Assembly (NCBI RefSeq): GCF_004123795.1
Contig: NZ_MSSM01000003.1
Coordinates: 1 to 64,000 of the forward strand
Origin: Lacticaseibacillus chiayiensis
GTDB taxonomy: Bacteria > Bacillota > Bacilli > Lactobacillales > Lactobacillaceae
Direction of reading: 5' to 3'
DNA: 64,000 nt
In this document: positions 1 to 8,339 of the stretch, piece after piece
Position numbering within the stretch: position 1 is the stretch's first letter
Layout of the letters: the number at the start of each line of letters is the position of its first letter
The notes under the pieces: model-generated
What the model was told of the DNA's origin: nothing
Databases searched by the model: none
The model's input: only the letters and a program-made list of their open reading frames with translations
Program-made: the position numbers and the translations under genes

Positions 1-1
1 G

Positions 2-172
2 AGTCAATTTAAGACTGAGGAGTTGGCGTTCAAACACCCACTATCTGAGATTGAACTTATCGCCATCATCAAGAAGTACATCAATTGGCATAATAAGGAA
101 AGACGCCAATTAGCATTAAACGGCATGACCCCGGAAGAATATCGGAATCATGCCGTTCAAGAAAGTGCATAA
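2..172 (+). mobile_element. IS3-family transposase, C-terminal fragment (runs off window edge)
   Basis: The open frame enters from the left edge and ends with TAA at 170-172, giving 57 residues. The segment with INWHNKERRQLALNGMTPEE matches the tail of the IS3/IS150-group integrase (rve, OrfB), beyond the catalytic DDE residues; in this group a tyrosine- or tryptophan-centred 'YNxxR...L.G..P.EYR' stretch closes the protein. The rest of the element lies outside the window. Its right end should fall between the stop and the resumption of cas4-like coding near 215-225, but I cannot place the terminal inverted repeat exactly. The element sits directly against the broken cas4, so it most likely caused that truncation. 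Confidence 0.8.
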
Positions 173-457
173 GCCTTTAATTATTTGACTGTCTACTTGA
201 CGCGGAGCCGCGCCGATAAAGGAGATCTTTTTTACTTTAAGACGCGCCAACGCGAGACTGTCCTTATTTCAGAAGAGCTTCGAGAGTCTGCCAAAACAGT
301 TTTGGCAGAGATGCATCAGTACTGGCAAAAAAGATATACCCCCAAAGTACGAATCACGGCAAAATGTAAAAGTTGCTCATTGGCTGACATTTGCCTGCCG
401 GTTCTGAATAAGAAAAGATCGGCAGCCCGTTATATTGAGGAGAGGTTAAAAGACTAA
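173..457 (+). pseudogene. cas4: cas4, 3' remnant truncated by the IS element
   Basis: Only the C-terminal part of a type I-C Cas4 (Dna2/RecB-like nuclease of the adaptation module) remains. From about 222 the frame reads GDLFYFKTRQRETV, then CKSCSLADIC, the three-cysteine cluster that closes the Fe-S site of Cas4. The RecB nuclease motifs and the first cysteine, which belong to the missing N-terminal part, are absent. The frame is open from the transposase stop at 172, so a TTG at 185 could start a 90-residue product, but that start lies in IS-derived sequence. The stop TAA (455-457) overlaps the cas1 ATG by one base, the usual coupling of these genes. Cas4 helps select PAM-proximal prespacers, so loss would be expected to alter spacer acquisition rather than interference. 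Confidence 0.75.
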
Positions 458-1488
458 TGAAAACGATCCTAAACACCTTGTTTATTTCTGGAGATGATTC
501 GTATATTTCTCTCGACGGCGGCAATGCGAGAGTGTCAGTTGAACATGTCGTAAAAGGCAAAGTGCCACTTGTCAATCTAGACGCTATTGTCGCATTTACT
601 CGTTTGGGTGCCAGTCCTGCATTGCTAGCTGAATGCTTGCAAAGAAATATTCCTATAAGTTTTTTGACACCTTCAGGAAAGTTTCAAGGAACCGTTGTTG
701 GTGCAGTGAATGGCAATGTTGTGCTTAGGAAGCAGCAGTATCGCATCTCTGATGATCAAAATGCTTCGATTCCGTTTGCCAGAAACTTTATCATAGGCAA
801 GATTTTTAACCAAAGATGGATGTTCGAAAGATACTTGCGCGATCATAGCTTAGTTGTTGACGTAAATCAGCTTAAACAGCTCTCACAAGCGCTTCAAGAG
901 GCTATTGAAAAGCTACGTGAAGTCGACAGTCTGGCCGAGGTACGAGGTATTGAAGGAAATGCAGCGGCAAATTATTTTGGAGCCTTTGACAGTTTTATCC
1001 TGAAAAAGAGTACGGTTTTTACATTTAACGAACGCTCAAGAAGACCACCTATGAATGCCACTAATGCTTTGTTGTCATTCGCCTATTCGCTATTGGCTAA
1101 TGAATGCGCCTCGGCCTTAATCACCGCTGGTTTAGATCCATATGTAGGTTTTCTCCATCAAGATCGCCCAGGAAGGCAATCCTTGGCATTAGACTTGATG
1201 GAAGAACTAAGAGGCGTGTACGCAGATCGGTTTGTTTTAAAAATGATCAATAAACAGATCTTAACCAAAACCGATTTTTTATATCAAGAAAGCGGTGCAG
1301 TTTTTCTGAACGAAGAGGGAAGAAAGAAGTTTCTAAATCAGTGGGCAAAGAAAAAGACAGAGAAATTAACCCATCCCTTCATTAACGAGCCAGTCATTTG
1401 GGGGATGGTGCCAATGATTCAAGCAATCTTACTAGCTAGAACCATTCGCGGTGATTTAGATGCCTATCCGCCGTTTCTGTGGAAATGA
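457..1488 (+). CDS. cas1: CRISPR-associated endonuclease Cas1, type I-C
   Basis: Integrase subunit of the Cas1-Cas2 complex that inserts new spacers at the leader end of the array. The 343-residue length is usual for Cas1c. Expected metal ligands are visible: Glu166 in RGIEGNAA, His234 in GFLHQDRPGR and the acidic group Asp246/Glu249/Glu250 in LALDLMEE. The N-terminal beta domain (1-95) and the helical catalytic domain appear complete with no frameshift. The ATG overlaps the cas4 stop, and cas2 follows 8 bp after the stop. Adaptation chemistry therefore looks intact although cas4 is broken. Confidence 0.95.
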   Translation: MKTILNTLFISGDDSYISLDGGNARVSVEHVVKGKVPLVNLDAIVAFTRLGASPALLAECLQRNIPISFLTPSGKFQGTVVGAVNGNVVLRKQQYRISDDQNASIPFARNFIIGKIFNQRWMFERYLRDHSLVVDVNQLKQLSQALQEAIEKLREVDSLAEVRGIEGNAAANYFGAFDSFILKKSTVFTFNERSRRPPMNATNALLSFAYSLLANECASALITAGLDPYVGFLHQDRPGRQSLALDLMEELRGVYADRFVLKMINKQILTKTDFLYQESGAVFLNEEGRKKFLNQWAKKKTEKLTHPFINEPVIWGMVPMIQAILLARTIRGDLDAYPPFLWK

Positions 1489-1496
1489 GGTGCAGA

Positions 1497-1787
1497 ATGT
1501 TAATTGTGGTTGCTTATGACATCTCAGTTAAAGATCAAAAAGGAGCCAAAAGGTTAGCTAGAGTTGCAAAGATATGCTCACGCTATGGGCAGCGCGTTCA
1601 GAACTCGGTCTTTGAATGCCTGATCGATCAACTAACCTTTGTCAAACTGAAAACAGAATTAACAAAAGTAATTGTCGAAAAGACTGACAGTTTGCGTTTC
1701 TACAACTTAGGGGATCACTACAAGAATAAGGTAACGCATATAGGGACGAAAGAAGTGCTCGATTTGACTGATGCGTTGATATTTTAA
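1497..1787 (+). CDS. cas2: CRISPR-associated protein Cas2, type I-C
   Basis: Small ferredoxin-fold dimer that scaffolds Cas1 during spacer integration. I start at ATG 1497 because it gives MLIVVAYDIS, the standard first beta strand with its conserved Asp, preceded by GAGG at 1488-1491; an in-frame ATG 18 bases upstream overlaps the end of cas1 and adds six atypical residues. The 96 residues include the SVFEC strand and the closing strand with HIGTKEVLDLTDALIF. In many type I-C loci the CRISPR array follows cas2 directly; here a 0.3 kb gap with a relic repeat follows instead. Confidence 0.93.
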   Translation: MLIVVAYDISVKDQKGAKRLARVAKICSRYGQRVQNSVFECLIDQLTFVKLKTELTKVIVEKTDSLRFYNLGDHYKNKVTHIGTKEVLDLTDALIF

Positions 1788-2051
1788 CTTGCAATGGCGG
1801 TGGGCAATGCGCTACTTTGTTAATGAAGGGAATGCTCTTCATCGTGGATTGGTTACCGAAGCTAAACAGCAATCTGCGCGAATTGAAATGGTTGTTCTTT
1901 CTGGTAAGAAAGGGAGAGAGATCTCCTGACCGGGATTTTTAAAATATTCGGTTGTTCTTTTTGGTTATGCGTGGTATTCTATCTTTGTAGAAAGGAGGCG
2001 ATACTTCAGCCAAACTCTTGCAAGCGCTATCAATAAATTGAAACATCAACA
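1788..2051 (+). repeat. cas2-cas5 gap with relic CRISPR half-repeat
   Basis: At 1874-1889 the sequence CTGCGCGAATTGAAAT matches the 3' half of the downstream repeat (CTGCGTGAATTGAAAT) at 15 of 16 positions. The 5' half with the dyad is not recognisable. A second, weaker AAATTGAAAC lies at 2034-2043. A 16-base direct repeat GGTTGTTCTTTYTGGT occurs at 1890-1905 and 1951-1966. No gene fits here. I read the gap as the remains of an array or leader that once stood after cas2. Confidence 0.55.
1952..1980 (+). promoter_or_regulatory. predicted promoter of the cas5-cas8-cas7-cas3 operon
   Basis: TTGTTC at 1952-1957 and TATTCT at 1975-1980 are separated by 17 bp, about 100 bp upstream of the cas5 start. 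A purine-rich GAAAGGAGG at 1989-1997 precedes no good frame. This would give the effector genes a transcript separate from cas1-cas2. Confidence 0.45.
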
Positions 2052-2078
2052 TTGGTTTATGAATTTGGAGGTGATGAA

Positions 2079-2807
2079 ATGTCAACACAGAATTTTACGT
2101 TTGAGGTTTGGGGTGAGAACGCTCTTTTTACCGACCCTCTAACGAAGAGCGGTGAAAAGATGACTTACCAGGTGCCGACGTATCAGGCGTTAGTCGGTAT
2201 TGCTTCGTCAATTTATTGGAAACCAACATTTGTTTTCATAATTGATAAAGTGCGGATCATGAACGAAATTCGCATTGAATCAAAAGCTATGCGACCATTT
2301 GACAAGAACCTTTCTCTGAGTAAGAATACGCTCGCTTACTATGCTTATTTGCATAAAGTCCGCTATCAGGTCGAGTGCCATATAGAGTGGAATTTACAAC
2401 GTCCGGAACTGGTCGATGATCGCAATATCAAAAAGCACGCCGCAATTTTTAACCGGGCTTTAAAGGCTGGTGGCCGTCGAGATATTTTCTTAGGAACTCG
2501 AGAATGCCAAGGCTATGTCAAGCCGGTCACTTTTGGTGAAGGGGCAGGACATTACGATGACACTGATCGTCAGTTCGGCGTCATGGTACACGGATACAAC
2601 TATCCCGATGAAACAGGTGATCCAATGTTGTCGGTTCGCTTGTGGGCAGCGAAGATGGAGAAGGGGGTCATTCATTTCCCACGTCCCGAGGCATGCACAA
2701 TGGTTCAACCAATCAGAAAGATCAAGCAGTATACATGGCAGCATCCTGATACGATACAGACGGCGGATGCTCTGTACGCAGAAATGTTTGGAGGTGGCAG
2801 TCGATGA
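2079..2807 (+). CDS. cas5c: Cas5c (Cas5d), pre-crRNA endoribonuclease and Cascade subunit
   Basis: In type I-C, which has no Cas6, Cas5 both cuts the precursor crRNA and binds the 5' handle in the Cascade/I-C complex. I start at ATG 2079 behind GGAGGTGATGAA; the longer frame from TTG 2052 would translate the ribosome-binding site. The N-terminal RAMP/ferredoxin fold begins [16 protein letters not shown]. Tyr near residue 43 (YQALVG) and the Lys-His pair in NIKKHAAIF correspond in position and kind to the Tyr/Lys/His residues known for Cas5d catalysis. Length is 242 residues. The stop overlaps the cas8c start as ATGA. Confidence 0.92.
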   Translation: MSTQNFTFEVWGENALFTDPLTKSGEKMTYQVPTYQALVGIASSIYWKPTFVFIIDKVRIMNEIRIESKAMRPFDKNLSLSKNTLAYYAYLHKVRYQVECHIEWNLQRPELVDDRNIKKHAAIFNRALKAGGRRDIFLGTRECQGYVKPVTFGEGAGHYDDTDRQFGVMVHGYNYPDETGDPMLSVRLWAAKMEKGVIHFPRPEACTMVQPIRKIKQYTWQHPDTIQTADALYAEMFGGGSR

Positions 2808-4693
2808 CAGTTTTTCAAGAGTTGGTAAAAGTTTATGATGCCAATGAAGCGGCTGCCGGAAAGTTTGATCCAGCTGCTGGGTACACGCTCTTGCCACTTG
2901 GACATGTTTCAGTCAAGGTTGAGATTGAAGTGGCAATTGATCAACAAGGGAATTTTTTGGCAGCACGAGCATTGCCAAAGGATGAGCAACTGACGGTCAT
3001 TCCAGCAACCATTGATGCGGCTACTCGTGCGAGCAATCCCGAAGCGTTTCCATTGCATGATAAGGTCAAGTATTGTGCCGGTGACTTGCTTCAATATGCC
3101 AAGACGGCAAAGAATAAACGAGACTTTGAAACCGCCCATCAAAAATATCTAGATTTATTAACCATGTGGGCAAGTGATCCGCAAACACCATCTGAGATCG
3201 GCACGATCTTGAAATATATTCAAAAAAATCGCCTGGTCAGTGACCTAGCTGCATCGCTTTCAGATAAGAAACTCATCCAAAAGGTCGAAAAAGGTGAGCC
3301 TTTTGTGAGATTTAGGGTAGATAATCCTGGACAACAACCGCCTTGGCGCGACACTCATTTGTTTAAAGCATGGACTGAGTTCTACCTTGCAGAGCAAAAG
3401 GCCGAAAATGATGATTTAGGAATCGACTATATTACGGGCGATAAAGTACCTACCACCAAAAAGATTGAGAAAAACGTTAATGCCTTGGCCAGTAATGCAA
3501 AACTGATTTCTGCCAATGACAACGCTAATTTCTCATATCGTGGTATTTTCCTGAATGACGATTTTTATTCTGTAGGGTATGCTCAGTCGCAGAAGATGAC
3601 CCATGCATTAAAATGGCTCATACAGAGACAAGGCATTCATCAGGATTCGCGCGTATTCCTTTTTTGGACTAACGATCGTAACAACGAAACCATCAGTGAT
3701 GCTGTTTCGACAATATCGCGTGGCAGACCTCTCAGCCAGCGGCGACTGCGGTTAATTGAAAAAGAGAAGAAAAGTCTTGAAAAAGTTTCTGATACAGGTC
3801 AGGAAGTTGCCTATAACTATCGTCGACGGTTAAAGGGTATGTTGGGTGACATTGAGATTGGCGATAATCATCCTGTCAATGTTCTTTTTCTTGATGCTGC
3901 CACAACAGGCCGCATGAGCGTCACTTATTATGATTTATTACAGACCGATGTTTTGAAAGCTAACTTAGAGCGGTGGGGTAACCAAGCTGCGTTTATTCGC
4001 AATTTTGGCGGAGAACAGCGGATTGTCATTCCTAATTTTTCTCAAGTTCTTCGCGCTGCTTATAGCACTGGGCATACAGGCGAACGCTTCAACACTGTAG
4101 CAAAACGCGCTATGACCAGATTGATGGTTGCCGTGATTCATGGCCGATCTGTGCCATCGGAAACCTTCAATGCCATATACAGGCATGTGCGACACCCAAA
4201 AAGTTATGACCATTTCACTGATTGGTACCGCGATCTTATCTATTTTTCTGCAGTTCAAAATTATAATTCAAAAGGGGCGACGGGTATGAGTCTTGATAAG
4301 AACAATCACGACCGATCTTATGTATACGGTCGGCTGCTTTCGGTAGCTGATACGGTAGAACGTACGGCACTTTATCAGCTGAAAGCACAAGGAGCAAATC
4401 AATCAGATAGGGAAACAACCGCTTTGAGGTTCTTTACCAATTTTTCTGAACGTCCGGCTACAACATGGAAGCGAGTTTGGTTGGCAGTTGTACGATCTTA
4501 TCTAAATCGGTTAAGTGGAGGTTCAAGGACTTTTTTCCTACATCAAGTTGATGAAATCACTAATTTGATGCCGCCGGAAGAATTCGAAAGTGACGAACCA
4601 CTTTCCACAATGTTTCTTTCAGGATTTTCAGCACAAAACGAGGCAAATCACATGAAGACAGCCAAACAAGGAGGAGATACAAATGACAAGTAA
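2804..4693 (+). CDS. cas8c: Cas8c (Csd1), large subunit of type I-C Cascade
   Basis: Large Cascade subunit that recognises the PAM and recruits Cas3. The call rests on length (629 residues), position between cas5c and cas7c, and Csd1-like segments such as [30 protein letters not shown] and [10 protein letters not shown]. The coding frame is uninterrupted. It starts on ATG 2804 overlapping the cas5c stop by 4 bases and overlaps cas7c by 11 bases at the 3' end, so the effector genes are translationally coupled. An internal start producing a Cas11c small subunit is known in type I-C; I did not locate a convincing internal ribosome-binding site here. Confidence 0.92.
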   Translation: MTVFQELVKVYDANEAAAGKFDPAAGYTLLPLGHVSVKVEIEVAIDQQGNFLAARALPKDEQLTVIPATIDAATRASNPEAFPLHDKVKYCAGDLLQYAKTAKNKRDFETAHQKYLDLLTMWASDPQTPSEIGTILKYIQKNRLVSDLAASLSDKKLIQKVEKGEPFVRFRVDNPGQQPPWRDTHLFKAWTEFYLAEQKAENDDLGIDYITGDKVPTTKKIEKNVNALASNAKLISANDNANFSYRGIFLNDDFYSVGYAQSQKMTHALKWLIQRQGIHQDSRVFLFWTNDRNNETISDAVSTISRGRPLSQRRLRLIEKEKKSLEKVSDTGQEVAYNYRRRLKGMLGDIEIGDNHPVNVLFLDAATTGRMSVTYYDLLQTDVLKANLERWGNQAAFIRNFGGEQRIVIPNFSQVLRAAYSTGHTGERFNTVAKRAMTRLMVAVIHGRSVPSETFNAIYRHVRHPKSYDHFTDWYRDLIYFSAVQNYNSKGATGMSLDKNNHDRSYVYGRLLSVADTVERTALYQLKAQGANQSDRETTALRFFTNFSERPATTWKRVWLAVVRSYLNRLSGGSRTFFLHQVDEITNLMPPEEFESDEPLSTMFLSGFSAQNEANHMKTAKQGGDTNDK

Positions 4694-5573
4694 CCCTTTG
4701 GATCATAAAATTGATTTTTCTGTTGTGATTGGCGTTAAAAACGCAAATCCAAATGGTGATCCGCTTGATGCCAATCGGCCACGGGTTAACGCTGATGGAT
4801 TAGGCGAGATCAGCGATGTAGCCATTAAGCGCAAGATCCGTAATCGTTGGCAGGACATGGGGCTCCCTACTCTGGTACAACAACAGGATCGCATTACCGA
4901 TGGTGTCACCAACATTCGGGATCGGGTAAAAATGAGTCAGGCAGTCAATGATGTTTTGGCCGAAAAACCAGACAAGGAGCCAAATTGGCGGGAAAAGTTT
5001 ATTCAAGCAGCGACACAAAGCTGGCTTGACGTCAGAGCATTCGGGCAAGTGATGCCATTCAAAAAGGGGTTGAATGATGGTTTAGATGGCGTTTCCATTC
5101 CTGTTCGAGGGCCTGTCACTATCCAAGCAGCCTATTCAATTCACTCAATTTCCGTAAAAGAAGAGCAGATCACTAAGTCGATTAATTTGGAGCCCGGGGA
5201 TACAAAAGGTTCAGATACGATGGGTACGAAGGCTATGGTGCCGTTTGGGGTTTATAAGTTTAATGGCAGTATCAATGTTGAACAAGCTGAACGAACTGGC
5301 TTTACAGAAGATGATGCCGAAGCACTGAAAAAAGCGTTAGAGACTCTGTTCGTCAATGATGCTTCGGCTGCCCGCCCTGAAGGATCAATGGTCGTACTAA
5401 AAGTAGTTTGGTGGGAACATGACTCCAAGCTGGGTAAACTGCCCCCATACCAGGTTCATGAAGCAACACAAGTTTCATACGGAGAAGATGCGTCAAGCTT
5501 TGCCCAAGTATCAATTAAAGTGAACGACCCTCATGTAGATGGCCTGCATGTTCAGGAAATTCAAGGGTATTAG
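4683..5573 (+). CDS. cas7c: Cas7c (Csd2), crRNA backbone subunit
   Basis: RAMP protein that polymerises along the crRNA spacer to form the Cascade backbone. The N-terminal stretch VVIGVKNANPNGDPLDANRP is the hallmark of Csd2/Cas7 of subtype I-C, and VPIRGPVTIQ follows as a further conserved strand. Length is 296 residues. GGAGG at 4672-4676 precedes the ATG, inside the end of cas8c. Cas3 begins 4 bp after the stop. Confidence 0.94.
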   Translation: MTSNPLDHKIDFSVVIGVKNANPNGDPLDANRPRVNADGLGEISDVAIKRKIRNRWQDMGLPTLVQQQDRITDGVTNIRDRVKMSQAVNDVLAEKPDKEPNWREKFIQAATQSWLDVRAFGQVMPFKKGLNDGLDGVSIPVRGPVTIQAAYSIHSISVKEEQITKSINLEPGDTKGSDTMGTKAMVPFGVYKFNGSINVEQAERTGFTEDDAEALKKALETLFVNDASAARPEGSMVVLKVVWWEHDSKLGKLPPYQVHEATQVSYGEDASSFAQVSIKVNDPHVDGLHVQEIQGY

Positions 5574-5577
5574 TACT

Positions 5578-8028
5578 ATGACAAGGCCGACTTTTATTGC
5601 TCACTGCACTGACGACAATCGATTTCAATCAGTGCACGATCATCTTTGGGCAGTCAAAAATCTCTGTGAAACTTATGCTGAGTCACTTCATCTATTACAT
5701 GTGGCAGGATTAGCAGGATGGTTACACGATGCTGGCAAATATGCCCAACCCTTTCAGGACTACATTAACAAATCGCACGATGGTGATCCTAATACCCATC
5801 CTGGGCAGGTCAATCATGCTTTTGCCGGTGCCAGACTTTTGGGAGCTTTTTTAAACCAAAATTTTGATGACGATGCGATTTATCTTAGCGAATTGATCGA
5901 AAATGTTGTCATGGCGCATCACAATGCAGGAGGACCCTATGACTATGTGACGCCAACCTCTGGCGAATCACCATTCTTACAGAGACAATCTCAAGAAATC
6001 AAAGACTGGACCGTCTCAGAGATTAAGCAACACTTTTTTGAGGATTTTTCGCAAGCCTCTTTCAAAGCCTATTTGGATGAAGCAATCCACGAGATCTCGC
6101 TGATTCCCCCAGAACAACAAGAAAGTCAGGAAAACTTTTATCTGCGGTATATCGCTAGCTGCTTAATTGATGCCGATCACCTGGAAACAGGTGATTTTAT
6201 GGTTGGTAAAACACCGCAGCAGGAGTCCCTAAGTGCTCCATTAGACGCATTGTGCAGAATAAATGAGGAGAAAGCGGTTTTACAGGCAAAGCAGAATGCA
6301 ACGGATACCACAAGCGGGCGGGAGATGATCAATCGGCTTCGAGGCGAAATGTCGCAATATTGTTTAGCAGCTGGTCAGGCTGATCAGGGCATTTATAGCT
6401 TAAGTGTTCCGACCGGTGGCGGGAAAACTTTAGCGGGTTTGCGATTCGCCCTTAATCAGTGTGTGACGCATCATTTGGATCGTATTATCATTGTTTCACC
6501 ATATACGACAATTATCGAACAAAACACGCGTGCTATTCGTCAGCGGCTTGATATTGATCCGAGCGACCGATCAACAGTACTGGAATATCATTCTGCGATC
6601 GGTGACGACCAAGTTGAACAGGATGATCCTAAAAATGATCGATACTATTATGCACGAGACACTTGGGATGCCCCTATCATTATGACAACACAGGTAGCGT
6701 ATTTAAATGCGTTATATGGCAAGGGTAGCAAAAACCTTAGGCACATGCATCGTATGGTCAATAGCGTGGTTATTTTTGATGAGATTCAAAGCATGCCTAC
6801 CAAGACAGTTGAAATGAACAATGTCGCTATGAATTGGTTGGCACATGAAGGCAAGTCTACTTTGTTACTTTGTACAGCAACGCAGCCGTCACTGAGTCAC
6901 GATGTTTTGCCAATCGGAATTGATGCGCCAAAGGAAATAATTCCCGACATTCCTAGTGTGGAAACAGCGTTCAAAAGAACCGAGCTAGTTGATCATACTG
7001 CGAAAGTGTGGGAACTAGATGATTTAATGAATGGCTTGAAGTCTGAACTGACACGTGTTTCAAGTGTTCTTGCGGTTATGAATACTAAAAAGGCGGCCCG
7101 TCAGGCTTTCCAGCAGTTTAATGAGTTAAATCTGGATGTGAAAGGGTACCACCTGTCAACTGCGATGTGTGCTGCCCACCGTAAAAAGGTTATTAAGGCA
7201 ATTCGTGAAAACCTGAAGAACCAAGTGCCAGTTGTTGTGTTCTCGACACAGTTGATCGAAGCAGGTGTCGATCTTAGCTTTGGCTCAGTTTTTCGGTCAT
7301 TGGCCGGCATTGACAGTGTCATTCAAGCTGCTGGTCGGTGTAATCGAAACCACGAGACCAAAATTGGCCGAGTGCACTTGATACGATTGGATTCGGAGAT
7401 TGAAAACATCAGCCACGGTTTGAATGATATTTCTGCAGGTGCTCATATTACCAAGACGTTGTTAAATCTTTATCCCCATGCTGATCCACTTTCAGCGAAA
7501 ATTGTGTCCCAATATTTTCAACGTTACTATCAAGATCGCGGTGATCAATTAAACTACCCTGAGACAATAGATCACCAGAGGCTGAGCCTTCTCTCATTGA
7601 TTTATGGGCAAAATGCTGAATCCGATCCGTTGATAAACAAGCAGGGGGTTGATGCGTATGAGAAAAAGCATGGACATGATGTTTATGGCGATCTTTTACA
7701 TGTCTCTGCTCCTCAGAGTGTAACGAAACTGTTTGATCCGATCAATTCGAATACGATTCCAATTCTTGTCCAATGGGGACAAGGAAAAGAGATCGTCGGG
7801 AAAATTTTGAGTGGTCAGACACCCCTAGAAGAACTTTACCGACTATTAAAACAGGCTCAACAGTACGTCGTTCAAGTATTTGGTGATCAGCGTACTAGCG
7901 AAAACTTGGTTAAAAACGGTGTTGCACGGTTCGATGAGCGTTCGGGATTATGGATAGCCAGAGAGAGTCAATATGACGAAGAATTTGGATTGGATACCAC
8001 TGACAAAGCTATGAACTATTTTGTGTAA
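5578..8028 (+). CDS. cas3: Cas3, HD nuclease-helicase
   Basis: ssDNA nuclease and 3'-5' helicase that degrades targets found by Cascade. I use ATG 5578 (MTRPTFIAHC), 4 bp after cas7; an in-frame ATG at 5539 lies inside cas7. HD domain: His20, His50-Asp51 (GWLHDAGKY), VNHAFAG and MAHHNAGG. Helicase: Walker A TGGGKT near 280, DEIQ box at about 401, TATQPS near 432 and QAAGRCNRN near 583. All catalytic motifs are intact over 816 residues. In the usual I-C order cas3 comes first; here it is last, immediately ahead of the leader. Confidence 0.95.
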   Translation: MTRPTFIAHCTDDNRFQSVHDHLWAVKNLCETYAESLHLLHVAGLAGWLHDAGKYAQPFQDYINKSHDGDPNTHPGQVNHAFAGARLLGAFLNQNFDDDAIYLSELIENVVMAHHNAGGPYDYVTPTSGESPFLQRQSQEIKDWTVSEIKQHFFEDFSQASFKAYLDEAIHEISLIPPEQQESQENFYLRYIASCLIDADHLETGDFMVGKTPQQESLSAPLDALCRINEEKAVLQAKQNATDTTSGREMINRLRGEMSQYCLAAGQADQGIYSLSVPTGGGKTLAGLRFALNQCVTHHLDRIIIVSPYTTIIEQNTRAIRQRLDIDPSDRSTVLEYHSAIGDDQVEQDDPKNDRYYYARDTWDAPIIMTTQVAYLNALYGKGSKNLRHMHRMVNSVVIFDEIQSMPTKTVEMNNVAMNWLAHEGKSTLLLCTATQPSLSHDVLPIGIDAPKEIIPDIPSVETAFKRTELVDHTAKVWELDDLMNGLKSELTRVSSVLAVMNTKKAARQAFQQFNELNLDVKGYHLSTAMCAAHRKKVIKAIRENLKNQVPVVVFSTQLIEAGVDLSFGSVFRSLAGIDSVIQAAGRCNRNHETKIGRVHLIRLDSEIENISHGLNDISAGAHITKTLLNLYPHADPLSAKIVSQYFQRYYQDRGDQLNYPETIDHQRLSLLSLIYGQNAESDPLINKQGVDAYEKKHGHDVYGDLLHVSAPQSVTKLFDPINSNTIPILVQWGQGKEIVGKILSGQTPLEELYRLLKQAQQYVVQVFGDQRTSENLVKNGVARFDERSGLWIARESQYDEEFGLDTTDKAMNYFV

Positions 8029-8339
8029 TTGACGATCTTAAGTTGGGATTTAGATAACTTGATTTGTTGTCGAAGTCTCAAGGACAGTGTAGTCTGAAGT
8101 GAGCGATACTCGGTTGAACTGAAAACTGCTTTCTGGTGACAAGATGATTCTTAGCATCACTCTTTGTAATACCTTCCCTTGGTGCGAATGTGGGGTAAAC
8201 ATAAAAACCCAGGGAGATTCGCACCATTTTTATATCTTAAAGTACCGTGTTGACGTTTTATCTAGGCTTTTTGATGTGTATAGTTCAGCACCAGCCGCAA
8301 GATATTGTGATCTTTAGGCTTTTTGTGCAATATCTTGCG
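8029..8339 (+). promoter_or_regulatory. CRISPR leader with two hairpins
   Basis: This is AT-rich sequence between cas3 and the first repeat. A 10-bp inverted repeat (TGGTGCGAAT 8180-8189 / ATTCGCACCA 8217-8226) followed by TTTTT could end the cas transcript. A second, 13-bp perfect inverted repeat (CCGCAAGATATTG 8295-8307 / CAATATCTTGCGG 8328-8340) abuts repeat 1 and shares its first G. A direct repeat TAGGCTTTTTG occurs at about 8262 and 8315. New spacers should enter at 8340. I could not assign one array promoter with confidence. Confidence 0.7.
8180..8231 (+). terminator. probable terminator of the cas operon
   Basis: A 10-bp perfect stem TGGTGCGAAT/ATTCGCACCA is followed at once by five T residues; an inner GGG/CCC pairing lengthens it. 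It lies 150 bp after the cas3 stop. It may instead, or also, be a leader element. Confidence 0.55.

Noticed and set aside
1642-1872. Minus-strand frame across cas2 and the following gap
   Set aside because: Shadow of cas2 with no start signal; the gap is better explained by the relic repeat.
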